Positions 45,557-54,307 of a stretch of DNA of 64,000 nt are shown one piece after another. Position 1 is the stretch's first letter. Each line of letters begins with the position of its first letter. The notes below the pieces were generated by a model. It was not told the DNA's origin. It saw nothing but the letters and a program-made list of their open reading frames with translations, and did no database searches. The DNA is taken from NCBI RefSeq assembly GCF_016616095.2, contig NZ_CP067089.2, positions 4,582,110 through 4,646,109 on the forward strand. Reading direction: 5' to 3'. The stretch comes from Breznakiella homolactica. GTDB taxonomy: Bacteria > Spirochaetota > Spirochaetia > Treponematales > Breznakiellaceae. The translations under genes were made by a program, and so were the position numbers.

Positions 45557-47503
45557 TTATTCCGCGCTGTCGGCTTCGGTCACCATCCGGCGCTGCCATT
45601 CGATAAGTTCCCGCTCGAGCCTGGGGTCCGATCCTTCCGCGTCCGCCATAACCCGGAATACCGGTTCCGTTTTGGAGCCGCGCATCCAGATACAGGCTAG
45701 GGTATGTCCGCTTTCATTGCTGAACAGGATCTTAAGCCCGCCGTTCCCGGCTTCACCAAAATTGGCGAGGCCGTTTTTCTCCTCCATTCCGACAAAAGCC
45801 GCGGCTTCCCACTGGGTAATACCGTAGCGTTTTTTCAGGTGGTCCTTTTTTTCCTCCCACTCCCGGAGGAATATTTTCTGGTAGCGGTTTTTAAGAACGC
45901 TGTGGTCGGCGGTCTTTACTTTGAGGAGGGCGTCGGCTACATAGGCGCCGGTGGTTACAAAGGCGGGCAGGGCGGCGATTACATCCGTAAGGGTAAAATC
46001 CGCCCGGTAGGTTTCGGCCTGGTCCGACAGGTCGCACCAGAGTTCAAAAAAGCCCATTTTTTCGCCTTCGCTGCGGATGGTAAGCAGCTTGATAAGGGCG
46101 AGAATTGTATCCACCGGATCCCGGACCGCGGAAGGATGGGTGATATTGCCCCCGGCGGCGCCTTCCCCGAGGATGCGTACGGTGTAGCCCTTTTCCCGGA
46201 GTTTCCGGGCAAGACCCACCACATTGGGTTCCCCCACTTCCGCGCGGAATACCGGCACATCGAAAGCCTGGGCAATACGGTCAATCCTGAGGGATGTCGG
46301 TCCGTTGACCGCCAAAGCGACCTTGTCCAGGGCATTGCCCTTGAGATCGTACCGGAGTTCTCCGGTCCATACGAGATGGGCCAGCTCGGAAACACAGGCC
46401 AGGGCGAACACTTCCTGGGCCTCAAGGCTCCGGGCTTTTCCCTGGCGGTCATCCCAGAATACGATATTTCCCCGGTCACCGTCACAGTCGGGAACGTATC
46501 CCATGATGATGGAGGGGTCTTCGCCGTGGAGCTCCTCCAGCCAAAGGCGACACGGTTCCAGGGATTCTCCCTCCGGAACGATCCGGTGGGCAATCTCCCG
46601 GGGTTTGTCGTTCATTGTCCTGAATTTGAGTCCCAGGGATGTGTAGAATTCCCGGTCAATGCTCATGGTTCGGGCGGACCCGTTGAAATCCGCCACCAGT
46701 CCCAGGGAATTCCGGGCAATGCCCCGCTTAACGGTTTCCAGGAGATCATTCTGCCGGCCGGTGTCCCGGGTGCCGGTAACCACCTCCAGGGTAAAATCAT
46801 AATACGCCCGGTAGGCTTCCTGTTTCGCTGCGGATACCCCGGAATAGATTTCCGTAAGCGCCGGTATATCGGCGCCGGTTACGGATGTTACCGCCCGGCC
46901 GGCGGCATCCGGCAGGGCTATCCGCCGCCGGAATTCCTGTATGAGTCCGTCCGCTTCCGGGGCGGGAAGAACCCCGCCGTCAATAAGGCCGAACTTGAGG
47001 CCGTTGTGGCCTATAGGGTTGTGGCTCGCGGAAATATAGGCGAAGCCCTGGGCGTCTCCGCCGCTGCCCGCGGGTTTTGCGCCGCAGTACCGGGCATAGG
47101 CCATAATCTCCGGGGCGGCGGTGATAAAGATATACCGTACCCGGCAGCCCTCACTGAGGAAAGCCCGGATCATTACATCGGCGATGCTCTGGCCCGTGGG
47201 CCGCGTATCCAGGCCGACAATAACCGCCGGATTGCTGCTGCCGCTCGTTTTTTTCAGATAATCGGCGAAAACCGCCGCGCCGGTGGCCATAATTATTCTA
47301 TAAACCGGTGAAATTCCGGATTCCCGGTTTTCCTCATCTCCGTTTTCCGCAAAAACCGTGCGCCATCCCGAGGATGAAAGAATCATCCTGTCCACGGCGT
47401 TCTTAAGATCCGCCGCGGTTATATTTTTTTCGGCATCGCCGAGGGGAATATTTTCTGGATCACCTATGATAAGTCCCGATTCGGGACTCCGGATTATTGC
47501 CAT
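45557..47503 (-). CDS. Phosphohexomutase (phosphoglucomutase/phosphomannomutase family)
   Basis: This 648-residue alpha-D-phosphohexomutase has the active-site serine in ISASHNPIGHNGLKFG, the Mg-binding DCDGDRGN and the sugar-binding loop around FRAEVGEPNVVGLARKL. It converts sugar-1- and sugar-6-phosphates. The protein is longer than standard 450-580-residue members because of a charged N-terminal part and late insertions, and resembles a spirochaetal form. ATG at 47503 follows AAGGAG; the ATG at 47533 is upstream of that site. Substrate preference cannot be decided here. Confidence 0.9.
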   Translation of the reverse strand: MAIIRSPESGLIIGDPENIPLGDAEKNITAADLKNAVDRMILSSSGWRTVFAENGDEENRESGISPVYRIIMATGAAVFADYLKKTSGSSNPAVIVGLDTRPTGQSIADVMIRAFLSEGCRVRYIFITAAPEIMAYARYCGAKPAGSGGDAQGFAYISASHNPIGHNGLKFGLIDGGVLPAPEADGLIQEFRRRIALPDAAGRAVTSVTGADIPALTEIYSGVSAAKQEAYRAYYDFTLEVVTGTRDTGRQNDLLETVKRGIARNSLGLVADFNGSARTMSIDREFYTSLGLKFRTMNDKPREIAHRIVPEGESLEPCRLWLEELHGEDPSIIMGYVPDCDGDRGNIVFWDDRQGKARSLEAQEVFALACVSELAHLVWTGELRYDLKGNALDKVALAVNGPTSLRIDRIAQAFDVPVFRAEVGEPNVVGLARKLREKGYTVRILGEGAAGGNITHPSAVRDPVDTILALIKLLTIRSEGEKMGFFELWCDLSDQAETYRADFTLTDVIAALPAFVTTGAYVADALLKVKTADHSVLKNRYQKIFLREWEEKKDHLKKRYGITQWEAAAFVGMEEKNGLANFGEAGNGGLKILFSNESGHTLACIWMRGSKTEPVFRVMADAEGSDPRLERELIEWQRRMVTEADSAE

Positions 47504-47606
47504 CGTGTCGACTCCTTTGGCATAGCTTCCCATACTGGACGAAAAAAGCCCGGGCAGGTATTATACCTTGCTTTATGAATCCAATTCTAGTATCCGCCGG
47601 AACCGT

Positions 47607-48800
47607 ATGAATCCTTCGAATTCCGGATTTTTTTTCTCCGATCCCCTCCGGGAAGTCCCGCTCCCGCCTCCGGGAGCCACCGTTGCGGTGGCCCTGTCCG
47701 GAGGTGTCGATTCATCCCTTGCCGCGGTTCTCATGGCCGAACGGGGGTGCAGAATTATCGGCGTTACCATGAGCCTCCATGACCCGGAGCTCGTATTTCC
47801 TGAAGGCGGCGGCAGCGGCTGCTACGGTCCCCTTAAAAAAGAAAATGAAGAGACCTGCCACCGGCTCTGCGCCGGCCTCGGCGGCGAGTACCATGTGATC
47901 GACCTCTGGGTACCGTACAAAGAAGCGGTGATGGATTATTACCGGAATGAATATCTCCGCGGGAAAACCCCAAATCCCTGCCTCCGGTGCAATCCCCTTA
48001 TTAAATTCGGCCTGCTGCCCGAAGCCCTCAGGGATATGGGGAAGAAATTCGATTTCTTTGTCACCGGCCATTACGCCCGGCTCCTGTCCCCCGGCGGCGA
48101 ACCCGAAAGGGGAATTTACCTGGCTCCCGGGAAGGATGCCTCAAAGGACCAAAGCTATTTTCTCCACCGCCTCGGCGGAGAGCAGCTCCGGATGGCCCGG
48201 TTTCCCCTGGGGTCCATGACAAAGAGTGAAGTCCGGAAGCTTGCCGCCGAACGGGGACTGGCGTCGGCGGAAAAAAAGGATTCCCAGGATTTTATCGCCA
48301 AAGAAGATTTCGACATCGTATTCTCGAAAACTCCGGTCCCCCAGGGTGATATGGTCCACAGCGGCGGCAGAATTCTCGGAAAGCACCGGGGCCTCAACCG
48401 GTATACCATCGGCCAGCGCCGGGGGGTGGGTGTCAGTATCGGTCCGGACCCGCTCTACGTTGTTTCCCTGGACGCGGAAAACAACCGGGTCGTTCTGGGC
48501 CCTGAGAAAGAGCTTTTTTCCGCCTCCCTCGAGGCCTCGGACACGGTCTGGGCTCCCGGATTCGGGACCGAACCCTTCCGGGCCTTTATAAAAATACGGC
48601 TCGCCGCCGCGCCTGCCCTGGGACTGGTTACACCCCGGGAGGGAAACCGGGTCTCGGTGGAATTCGACACCCCCCAGCGGGCGGTCGCCCCGGGACAGTC
48701 CGCGGTTTTTTACGTTCCCCTGTCCGGAGAAACGGCCGGGCCCATTGCCGGCCGGGATCTCGGTTTCTGCTGTATCGCCGGCGGCGGAATTATCGAGTAA
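47607..48800 (+). CDS. mnmA: tRNA 2-thiouridylase MnmA, atypical (second catalytic Cys absent)
   Basis: This 397-residue ATP-dependent enzyme would make 2-thiouridine at position 34 of Lys, Glu and Gln tRNAs. The PP-loop SGGVDSS is at 31-37, the first catalytic segment NPCLRCNPLIKFG has C125 and C128, and the C-terminal beta-barrel GQRRGVGVSIG is present. The normal second motif DSTGICFIG reads DSQDFIAKEDF here (225 on), so the persulfide-forming cysteine is missing. Extra cysteines occur at C72, C84 and C88. It may be an Fe-S-type variant. The following nifS and nifU genes could supply sulfur. The ATG at 47607 gives the expected N-terminus; its ribosome-binding site is weak. Confidence 0.88.
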   Translation: MNPSNSGFFFSDPLREVPLPPPGATVAVALSGGVDSSLAAVLMAERGCRIIGVTMSLHDPELVFPEGGGSGCYGPLKKENEETCHRLCAGLGGEYHVIDLWVPYKEAVMDYYRNEYLRGKTPNPCLRCNPLIKFGLLPEALRDMGKKFDFFVTGHYARLLSPGGEPERGIYLAPGKDASKDQSYFLHRLGGEQLRMARFPLGSMTKSEVRKLAAERGLASAEKKDSQDFIAKEDFDIVFSKTPVPQGDMVHSGGRILGKHRGLNRYTIGQRRGVGVSIGPDPLYVVSLDAENNRVVLGPEKELFSASLEASDTVWAPGFGTEPFRAFIKIRLAAAPALGLVTPREGNRVSVEFDTPQRAVAPGQSAVFYVPLSGETAGPIAGRDLGFCCIAGGGIIE

Positions 48801-48954
48801 AAGCGGGGAACCTGCGTTATCCCATAGTAAAGAGCACAGAAGCATGGGAGGGCGGCTCCCAAAACCGTGGAGGCTGTAATAAAAAAATACCTTCCGGTAG
48901 CGAAAAATACAATAAATAAGTATATTCTAAGAAAGCCATAATTTGAGGAAAAAT

Positions 48955-50139
48955 ATGCCGTCAAAAAAAGTGTACATGGATTACAACGCCACCACTCCCC
49001 TCAGGGCCGAAGTCAAGGCCGCGATGATAGAGGATTTTGAAATATACGGAAACGCTTCCAGCATGCATGAGTCGGGCCGGTACGCCCACGCCCGGGTCGA
49101 GGGCGCGCGCGCGGCCGCGGCCGATCTCATCGGCGCTTCTCCGGAGACCATTATTTTTACCTCCGGCGGTTCGGAGTCGAACAATACGGTCTTCCAGACC
49201 ATGCGGCGCCTGGCCTCCGGGCCGGACGGGGTTCCCCTCCGGGAGGGCAGAGCCGAAATTATCACCACCGCCATAGAGCACCCTTGTGTGCTCAATTCCG
49301 CGGAATATCTCAAATCCCTGGGATTCACCGTACATTTCCTGTCCGTGGACGGGGACGGAAAAATAAATATTGAAGAACTCCGGAGTCTCGTCAGCAAAAA
49401 TACCCTTCTGGTCTCGGTGATGATGGCCAACAATGAAATCGGGACCGTTCAGGATATCCGGGCGGTTTCGGAAATCGCCAAGGCCGCCGGCGCATGGGTC
49501 CACACCGACGCCGTCCAGGCAGCGGGAAAAATTCCCGTGGATGTGGACGCCCTGGGTGTCGATTACCTCACCCTTTCGGCCCATAAGATATACGGCCCCA
49601 AAGGAATCGGCGCCCTCTATGTGCGGAAGGGGGCCCCTCTGTTCCCGCTGATCCACGGCGGCCACCAGGAGGAAGGTTTCCGGGCGGGAACCTACAACAA
49701 CACCGGGATCCTGGGCTTCGGGCTGGCCGCTGAACTGGCGAAACGGGATCTTGCGGAGTACGGACGCGCCATGCTTTCCCTCAGAACCAAACTCCTGGAG
49801 GGATTTCTGGAAAAGGTGCCAAACATAAAGATCAACGGCCACCCCGTGGATGTCCTGCCCAATACCCTCAATGTTTCGTTCCCCGGCGCGGAGGGGGAGG
49901 CCATTCTGCTTTCCCTGGACATCATGGGCATAGAGGCGTCCACCGGTTCGGCCTGCGCTTCCGGAAGCCTCGATCCTTCCCATGTGCTCATGGCCACCGG
50001 GGTCGGCCCGGAGCTGGCCCACGGGTCAATCCGGTTCAGTATGGGCTGGGGAACCACGGAAGAGGATATTCAGTATGTGATTGATACGGTGCCGCCGATT
50101 ATTTCCCGCCTCAGGGCTATGTCCACGGTGAAATCATAG
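48955..50139 (+). CDS. nifS: Cysteine desulfurase NifS
   Basis: This 394-residue PLP enzyme transfers sulfur from cysteine to an enzyme cysteine for Fe-S cluster and thiolation work. It begins KKVYMDYNATTPLR. The PLP lysine is K211 (LSAHKIYGPKGIG) and the active cysteine C334 in STGSACASGSLDPSH. ATG 48955 follows GAGGAAAA. nifU follows by 55 bases and mnmA precedes, so the three may form a sulfur-mobilisation group. The 154 bases before it hold a possible stem (GGGAG/CTCCC) and AT-rich sequence but no secure promoter. Confidence 0.95.
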   Translation: MPSKKVYMDYNATTPLRAEVKAAMIEDFEIYGNASSMHESGRYAHARVEGARAAAADLIGASPETIIFTSGGSESNNTVFQTMRRLASGPDGVPLREGRAEIITTAIEHPCVLNSAEYLKSLGFTVHFLSVDGDGKINIEELRSLVSKNTLLVSVMMANNEIGTVQDIRAVSEIAKAAGAWVHTDAVQAAGKIPVDVDALGVDYLTLSAHKIYGPKGIGALYVRKGAPLFPLIHGGHQEEGFRAGTYNNTGILGFGLAAELAKRDLAEYGRAMLSLRTKLLEGFLEKVPNIKINGHPVDVLPNTLNVSFPGAEGEAILLSLDIMGIEASTGSACASGSLDPSHVLMATGVGPELAHGSIRFSMGWGTTEEDIQYVIDTVPPIISRLRAMSTVKS

Positions 50140-50194
50140 ATCCGGCGCTTTCAGCATAAAAGTATTTGTTGAATTTGATGAATAGGAGAGATAC

Positions 50195-50791
50195 ATGGCG
50201 GATTGGCTGTATTCGGATATCGTGAAAGACCATTTCATGAATCCCCGGAACGTACTCATGGAAGATGAATCCACCTTTGCCGCGGACGGCCGGGGGGAAA
50301 CGGGAAATATAAAATGCGGCGACCAGATGCTGGTGCTGCTCAAAATAAAGGACGATGTCATCACCGATGTCCGGTGGAAAACCTACGGGTGCGCCAGCGC
50401 GATCGCCTCCACCAGTATGCTGTCGGAAACCATCAAGGGAATGACCATCGAGGATGCCTACAACGTTAAGCCAGAGGATCTGGTGGACAAACTCGGAGGG
50501 CTTCCCAACAATAAAATCCACTGTTCCGTTCTCGGGGATAAGGCCCTCAGGGCGGCTATTGACGATTACCTCAATAAGACCGGCCGTTCCGGCCTGTTTA
50601 AGGAAGAAGCCACGGTGGTCTGCGAATGCCTGGGAATCACCGACAAGGATCTCGAAGAGGCTTACAAGAACGGAGCCCGGACCTGGGAGGATCTCCAGCA
50701 GGCCACAAAGATCGGAACCGTCTGCGGAAAGTGCAAGGGAAAGTCCCTGGAACTGCTCCATGAATTTTCCCACATTTACGGCGACGATTAG
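50195..50791 (+). CDS. nifU: Fe-S cluster scaffold NifU (short form)
   Basis: This 198-residue scaffold has an IscU-like domain with C41, D43 (KCGD), C66 (YGCASA) and C110 (IHCSVLG), the cluster-assembly site. A BFD-like [2Fe-2S] domain follows with C143-x-C145 and C177-x-x-C180 (VVCECLG, TVCGKCKGK). The C-terminal Nfu domain of Azotobacter NifU is absent; the 198-residue length confirms this. GGAG precedes the ATG. It works with the NifS encoded just upstream. Spirochaetes with only this system use it for general Fe-S needs. Confidence 0.95.
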   Translation: MADWLYSDIVKDHFMNPRNVLMEDESTFAADGRGETGNIKCGDQMLVLLKIKDDVITDVRWKTYGCASAIASTSMLSETIKGMTIEDAYNVKPEDLVDKLGGLPNNKIHCSVLGDKALRAAIDDYLNKTGRSGLFKEEATVVCECLGITDKDLEEAYKNGARTWEDLQQATKIGTVCGKCKGKSLELLHEFSHIYGDD

Positions 50792-50815
50792 CCGGCGGCC
50801 CTGACGGCGGCGGGT

Positions 50816-51694
50816 TTACCGTTTTTCCGCGAGTATCATCATCACATCCCCGAAACCGAACCGTTTTGCGGCGGAATCCATGATCCGCTTGACCGGAAGC
50901 GGGGCAATCCCCGCGGCCAGACCGCCCCAGGTTACGGTTTTTGTAACGGTAAACCCGGACTGTTCCAGAAGTTTTTTCAGGGTTTCGCGGGAAAAAAGAT
51001 ACAGGTGATCGAAGATCGCGGAGCGCCACCGTTCCCGGAACAGTTTCGCCTGGAAACCCGCGATATTCGGGGTGGTGACGAGGAATTTTCCCCCGGGAAC
51101 GAGAATTCTGCGGACTTCTTCTGTAAAAGCCCGGGGATTGTTGAGATGTTCTATGAGGTGGGACGCGTGGACTATCTCAAACGAGTCTTCCGGAAACCGG
51201 TTTTTTTCCAGGGGAAGTTCCCTGATATCGAGGCCCCGGGTTTCCCGGGCGTAAGCCGCCGATGGGCCGCATATTTCGATTCCGGTGCCGACCCAGCCCC
51301 GGCCGCGGATATACTCCAGCAGCGCCCCGGTGGCGCAGCCCACATCGAGAAACCGCGGTTTCTCCGGACTATTCCTGATTATTTCCGTCTCAATGGCGTC
51401 AAACCGTATGTCCTCCAGGGCTTTTTTCTGGAGGCCGAGAAAAGCCGTTTCATTGGCTAATTCGTACTCCAGGTAATCGGAACCGAAGGCGGCTCCGTAA
51501 CGGTCCGCCACGGCTTCGGCCGCCGGCTGGGGATTCATCTGGATCAGGGAACAGGAACCGCAGCGGACGTAGGAGAAATCCCCGCAGTCCAGGGCGAGCC
51601 GGAATGTTTCCGATCCGCAGACGGCGCAGGGTATGAGATTCCGCGGTTCCGCCGCCGGAGGAGTTGACCAGGTTTTAACCGTTTTTCCGCCCAT
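50816..51694 (-). CDS. Class I SAM-dependent methyltransferase with N-terminal zinc ribbon
   Basis: This 292-residue protein has a zinc-ribbon-like CxxC pair at its start (PCAVCGS and VRCGSCSLIQMNP). The Rossmann methyltransferase domain has FLDVGCATGALLEY (SAM binding), HASHLIEHLNNP and LVPGGKFLVTTPN. It is the type often found with cell-surface polysaccharide or O-antigen genes; the methyl acceptor is unknown. It is the last of three genes read leftward, 13 bases after the degenerate M23 gene. Confidence 0.87.
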   Translation of the reverse strand: MGGKTVKTWSTPPAAEPRNLIPCAVCGSETFRLALDCGDFSYVRCGSCSLIQMNPQPAAEAVADRYGAAFGSDYLEYELANETAFLGLQKKALEDIRFDAIETEIIRNSPEKPRFLDVGCATGALLEYIRGRGWVGTGIEICGPSAAYARETRGLDIRELPLEKNRFPEDSFEIVHASHLIEHLNNPRAFTEEVRRILVPGGKFLVTTPNIAGFQAKLFRERWRSAIFDHLYLFSRETLKKLLEQSGFTVTKTVTWGGLAAGIAPLPVKRIMDSAAKRFGFGDVMMILAEKR

Positions 51695-51707
51695 GCCGTC
51701 CGCGCCG

Positions 51708-52598
51708 TTATTCCACCGTAAGCCGGTACGTCACATTCCGGCTGTTTCCCGCAATATCCTGGACAATTACTTCCATGGTTACCAGGCCCCGGTTGAGCCA
51801 GACCTCACCGATTTCCAGGGATGGGTAGGGTGCGTACACCTGTTCCGCCGGCGCGGCGCGGTTCCGGGCCGCCAGAAGAACCCCGTTCCGGGCACTGAGG
51901 GTTTCGAAGTGAAGGGAACCGGCTTCAACCCCGTTAACTGAACAGATAATCCGGTGCGGGCTTAAGGGTGTATCCCGGGCGGTTGTCCGGGTATCATTTG
52001 ATTCCACTAATATTGAATACAGACCCTGGGGAATGGTCCGCTGCTGAACGGGATTGAATCTCCGGTCTTCCTGATTCAGGAGGGTTACGGAAACAATTAG
52101 GGGAGCGCGGGTGTCGGGGACAGGGGGCAGGATCATGGCCGGATTTACCCACCGGTGTTCTTTCCTATCGTAGAACGAAAAGTAAAATCCGTTTCCCGGT
52201 GTCCACCCTGAGCGTCCCGAGAAACCGAGTATGCTGCCCTGATCCGCCAGAACGGATGTTTCCTGTTCCCTGTTTTTCATACGGCCGTAAATGCCTATCA
52301 GGCCGTCTCCATGGTCCATGGCAAGCCACGCTCCCATGGGTGACGGCAGCTTTGACGCGCGGTCGTTTTCATCTCTGGCGAAGATCAGTTCACCGGAATC
52401 CACGGATCTGACCGGCCCCTCCGAGACAAAGGAATAACCCAGGGTAGGAGTTCTTCCGGAATTATAGCCGAAATCGTACAGCACCGGAGCTTCGGGATCG
52501 GGCCAGTCCATGGCTCCCGCAATCCGTTCTTCTCCCGCGGGAAAAATTCCCGCCAGCCACAAACAGCAGATTATTGCTTTTTTGAAAAAAACCTTCAT
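51708..52598 (-). CDS. Exported M23/LytM-like protein lacking metal ligands
   Basis: This 296-residue protein has a signal peptide (1-28, IICCLWLAGIFPAGEERIAG). Residues about 35-160 follow a LytM fold (YDFGYNSGRTPTLGYSF, GSILGFSGRSGWTPGNGFYFSFYD). The zinc-binding His-x3-Asp and His-x-His positions are replaced by other residues, so it should not be an active endopeptidase; it may regulate or bind peptidoglycan. The C-terminal half contains an Ig-like segment. It begins at ATG 52598, eight bases after the stop of the beta-propeller gene. Confidence 0.72.
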   Translation of the reverse strand: MKVFFKKAIICCLWLAGIFPAGEERIAGAMDWPDPEAPVLYDFGYNSGRTPTLGYSFVSEGPVRSVDSGELIFARDENDRASKLPSPMGAWLAMDHGDGLIGIYGRMKNREQETSVLADQGSILGFSGRSGWTPGNGFYFSFYDRKEHRWVNPAMILPPVPDTRAPLIVSVTLLNQEDRRFNPVQQRTIPQGLYSILVESNDTRTTARDTPLSPHRIICSVNGVEAGSLHFETLSARNGVLLAARNRAAPAEQVYAPYPSLEIGEVWLNRGLVTMEVIVQDIAGNSRNVTYRLTVE

Positions 52599-52605
52599 GC
52601 CGGCT

Positions 52606-53673
52606 CTACCTTTTATCCAGCTGGAATGCCGCCAGCGCCCGGTCTCCGCCGATATACAGCAGAGAATCCCTGCGTCCGAGGAACGCTGTTTCACTGGTGA
52701 AGGGCGCTTCGGTAATAACCGTTCCGGGGAGGCGGATTACCACCAGGTTTTTCCGCATGGCTTCCTCCGCGGTGATGATAAAGAGCAGCCCGTCGCCGCC
52801 GCTTCCGTCAAACATATACACGGTCCCGTCCAGGGGCACGAACGTACTGGCCCGGGTATTTATATCATAGATGCCAATGCCGTCCTTCCGTTCAAATACC
52901 ACACGGCTGTCCCGGTCGATAAATCCCAGATGAACCGGCCGCCGGAATCCTTCGGACAGGAATTCGTGGTACACCACCCGGTAGGAATCGCCGGACCGTT
53001 CCAGGAGGAGGAACCGCTGTTCATCGATACCGGAGATGACCGCCAGTCTCGAACCGTCCGCCGAAAGGGCGCAGCCCAGGATGGCTGAAAGCCGGGAACC
53101 TCCGGGTTCGAAAAAGAAAATTCCCGTTCCCTGGCTGTCCAGGAGTTCTATGGTACCGTCCAGCAGGCCAGCGATGACCAATCCGGCGGACGCGTCGATG
53201 CATGTAAGGGGCGCGGGAAAATCATAGGACCACAGGGGCTGACCGCCTTCGTCCAGGGCAGTGATGCCGGATTGTTCCCTTTTTACAAGAAAGGTTCTCC
53301 CGTCCAGAAACAGCGGATATCCCCGGGGATCCTCTATGGTCATTACCGTACCGGAACGGGGTGTTTTTACCTCAATTTGCTGGGGTTCGGGACCGTACTC
53401 CGCCCATTTCGTCCCGGAAAGCGAGATATGGCTGTCCCTGATCCGGTTAAGTGCGAACCGGCCGTCTTCGTCCACGTAACCGAAACGGCTGCCAAGTTCA
53501 AAGGGGAGTAGATTTTCGCCGGATTCAGGCTGGGCGGGGGGAGCATCCAGGGGGCTGAGCCACCGGGATGTAAGAACCGTTTCCTTCGCCACCGGCCGGG
53601 CAGCCAAAAAAACGTACACTATAAAAATAAGGATACCAAGGATAATCCAATATATTCGCTTCTTTTTTGCCAC
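52606..53673 (-). CDS. Membrane-anchored beta-propeller-like protein
   Basis: This ~355-residue protein has an N-terminal membrane anchor (IYWIILGILIFIVYVFLA, residues 7-24). The remainder has repeating strand segments typical of a beta-propeller (SGITALDEGGQPLWSYDF, DGTIELLDSQGTGIFFF, ADGSRLAVISGIDEQRFL). No catalytic motif is visible. The product probably sits in the periplasm attached to the inner membrane and may work with the M23-like protein encoded next to it. Function is not known. Confidence 0.75.
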   Translation of the reverse strand: MAKKKRIYWIILGILIFIVYVFLAARPVAKETVLTSRWLSPLDAPPAQPESGENLLPFELGSRFGYVDEDGRFALNRIRDSHISLSGTKWAEYGPEPQQIEVKTPRSGTVMTIEDPRGYPLFLDGRTFLVKREQSGITALDEGGQPLWSYDFPAPLTCIDASAGLVIAGLLDGTIELLDSQGTGIFFFEPGGSRLSAILGCALSADGSRLAVISGIDEQRFLLLERSGDSYRVVYHEFLSEGFRRPVHLGFIDRDSRVVFERKDGIGIYDINTRASTFVPLDGTVYMFDGSGGDGLLFIITAEEAMRKNLVVIRLPGTVITEAPFTSETAFLGRRDSLLYIGGDRALAAFQLDKR

Positions 53674-53815
53674 TGGATCCTCTGTTTTGAGTATTTTTAA
53701 TGTACGGATACCTTTGAAACCTGTCTGCGGGAAGACATATTCCGAAGAAATCCCGGTTTATTTTGAGTTTATATCGTATATACTTATAAGCTATCTGTCA
53801 ATGTTGGAGGATTTT

Positions 53816-54214
53816 ATGGATTTAGATAATCTTTTTATACAAGCCCGCAATGCGGCGGAGTTTTCCTATTCTCCTTTTTCCAAATTCAGGGTAGGCGCGG
53901 CGCTTCTCGCCGAGGACGGCACGGTGGTTACCGGAACCAACGTGGAAAACCGCTCATTCGGGCTTACAATCTGCGCGGAACGGAGCGCGGTGGTCTCCGC
54001 CGTGACCGCCGGCAAGAAACGGTTCGTTGCCCTGGCCATAGCAACCCCGGATTCGGAAATTCCCGTGGGGCCCTGCGGCGCCTGCCGGCAGGTGCTCAGT
54101 GAATTTATGGAACCCGGTGCTCCGGTCCGCTTCGGCGGGTCCGGTCCGGAACGGGTTACTACCACCATCGGGGAGCTTGTCCCTTTTGATTCCCTTCACG
54201 ATCTGGCTACTTGA
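53816..54214 (+). CDS. cdd: Cytidine deaminase
   Basis: This 132-residue zinc enzyme converts cytidine and deoxycytidine to uridine forms. Zinc and catalytic residues are C53 and E55 (CAERSA) and C87 and C90 (PCGACRQV). The ATG at 53816 follows GGAGG and matches the family start, while longer in-frame readings upstream would include the promoter-like AT-rich DNA (TTGAGT ... TATAAG near 53764-53790). Homotetrameric short type. Confidence 0.95.
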   Translation: MDLDNLFIQARNAAEFSYSPFSKFRVGAALLAEDGTVVTGTNVENRSFGLTICAERSAVVSAVTAGKKRFVALAIATPDSEIPVGPCGACRQVLSEFMEPGAPVRFGGSGPERVTTTIGELVPFDSLHDLAT

Positions 54215-54225
54215 TTATAATGAAG

Positions 54226-54269
54226 AATAATGTATCTACTTGACATATTTTACGGTATAATACATTATT
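54226..54269. promoter_or_regulatory. Inverted repeat and promoter upstream of the HTH-EIIA gene
   Basis: AATAATGTAT (54226-54235) and its exact complement ATACATTATT (54260-54269) are centred 34 bp apart, near three helical turns. They flank a TTGACA (54240-54245) whose -10 (CATTAT, 54263-54268) lies in the right arm. This is a plausible operator for the HTH domain of the gene it precedes, but the binding protein is not shown. Confidence 0.55.
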
Positions 54270-54307
54270 ACCGCAGATAACCCGAATATTTTCGAAAAGG
54301 AGCCGAA

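Noticed and set aside
47568..47606. A TTG start for mnmA at 47568
   Set aside because: It would add 13 atypical residues without a ribosome-binding site; the ATG at 47607 gives the expected N-terminus.
48801..48954. Riboswitch or T-box before nifS
   Set aside because: Small stems such as GGGAG/CTCCC are present, but no conserved T-box, SAM or other riboswitch core could be recognised.
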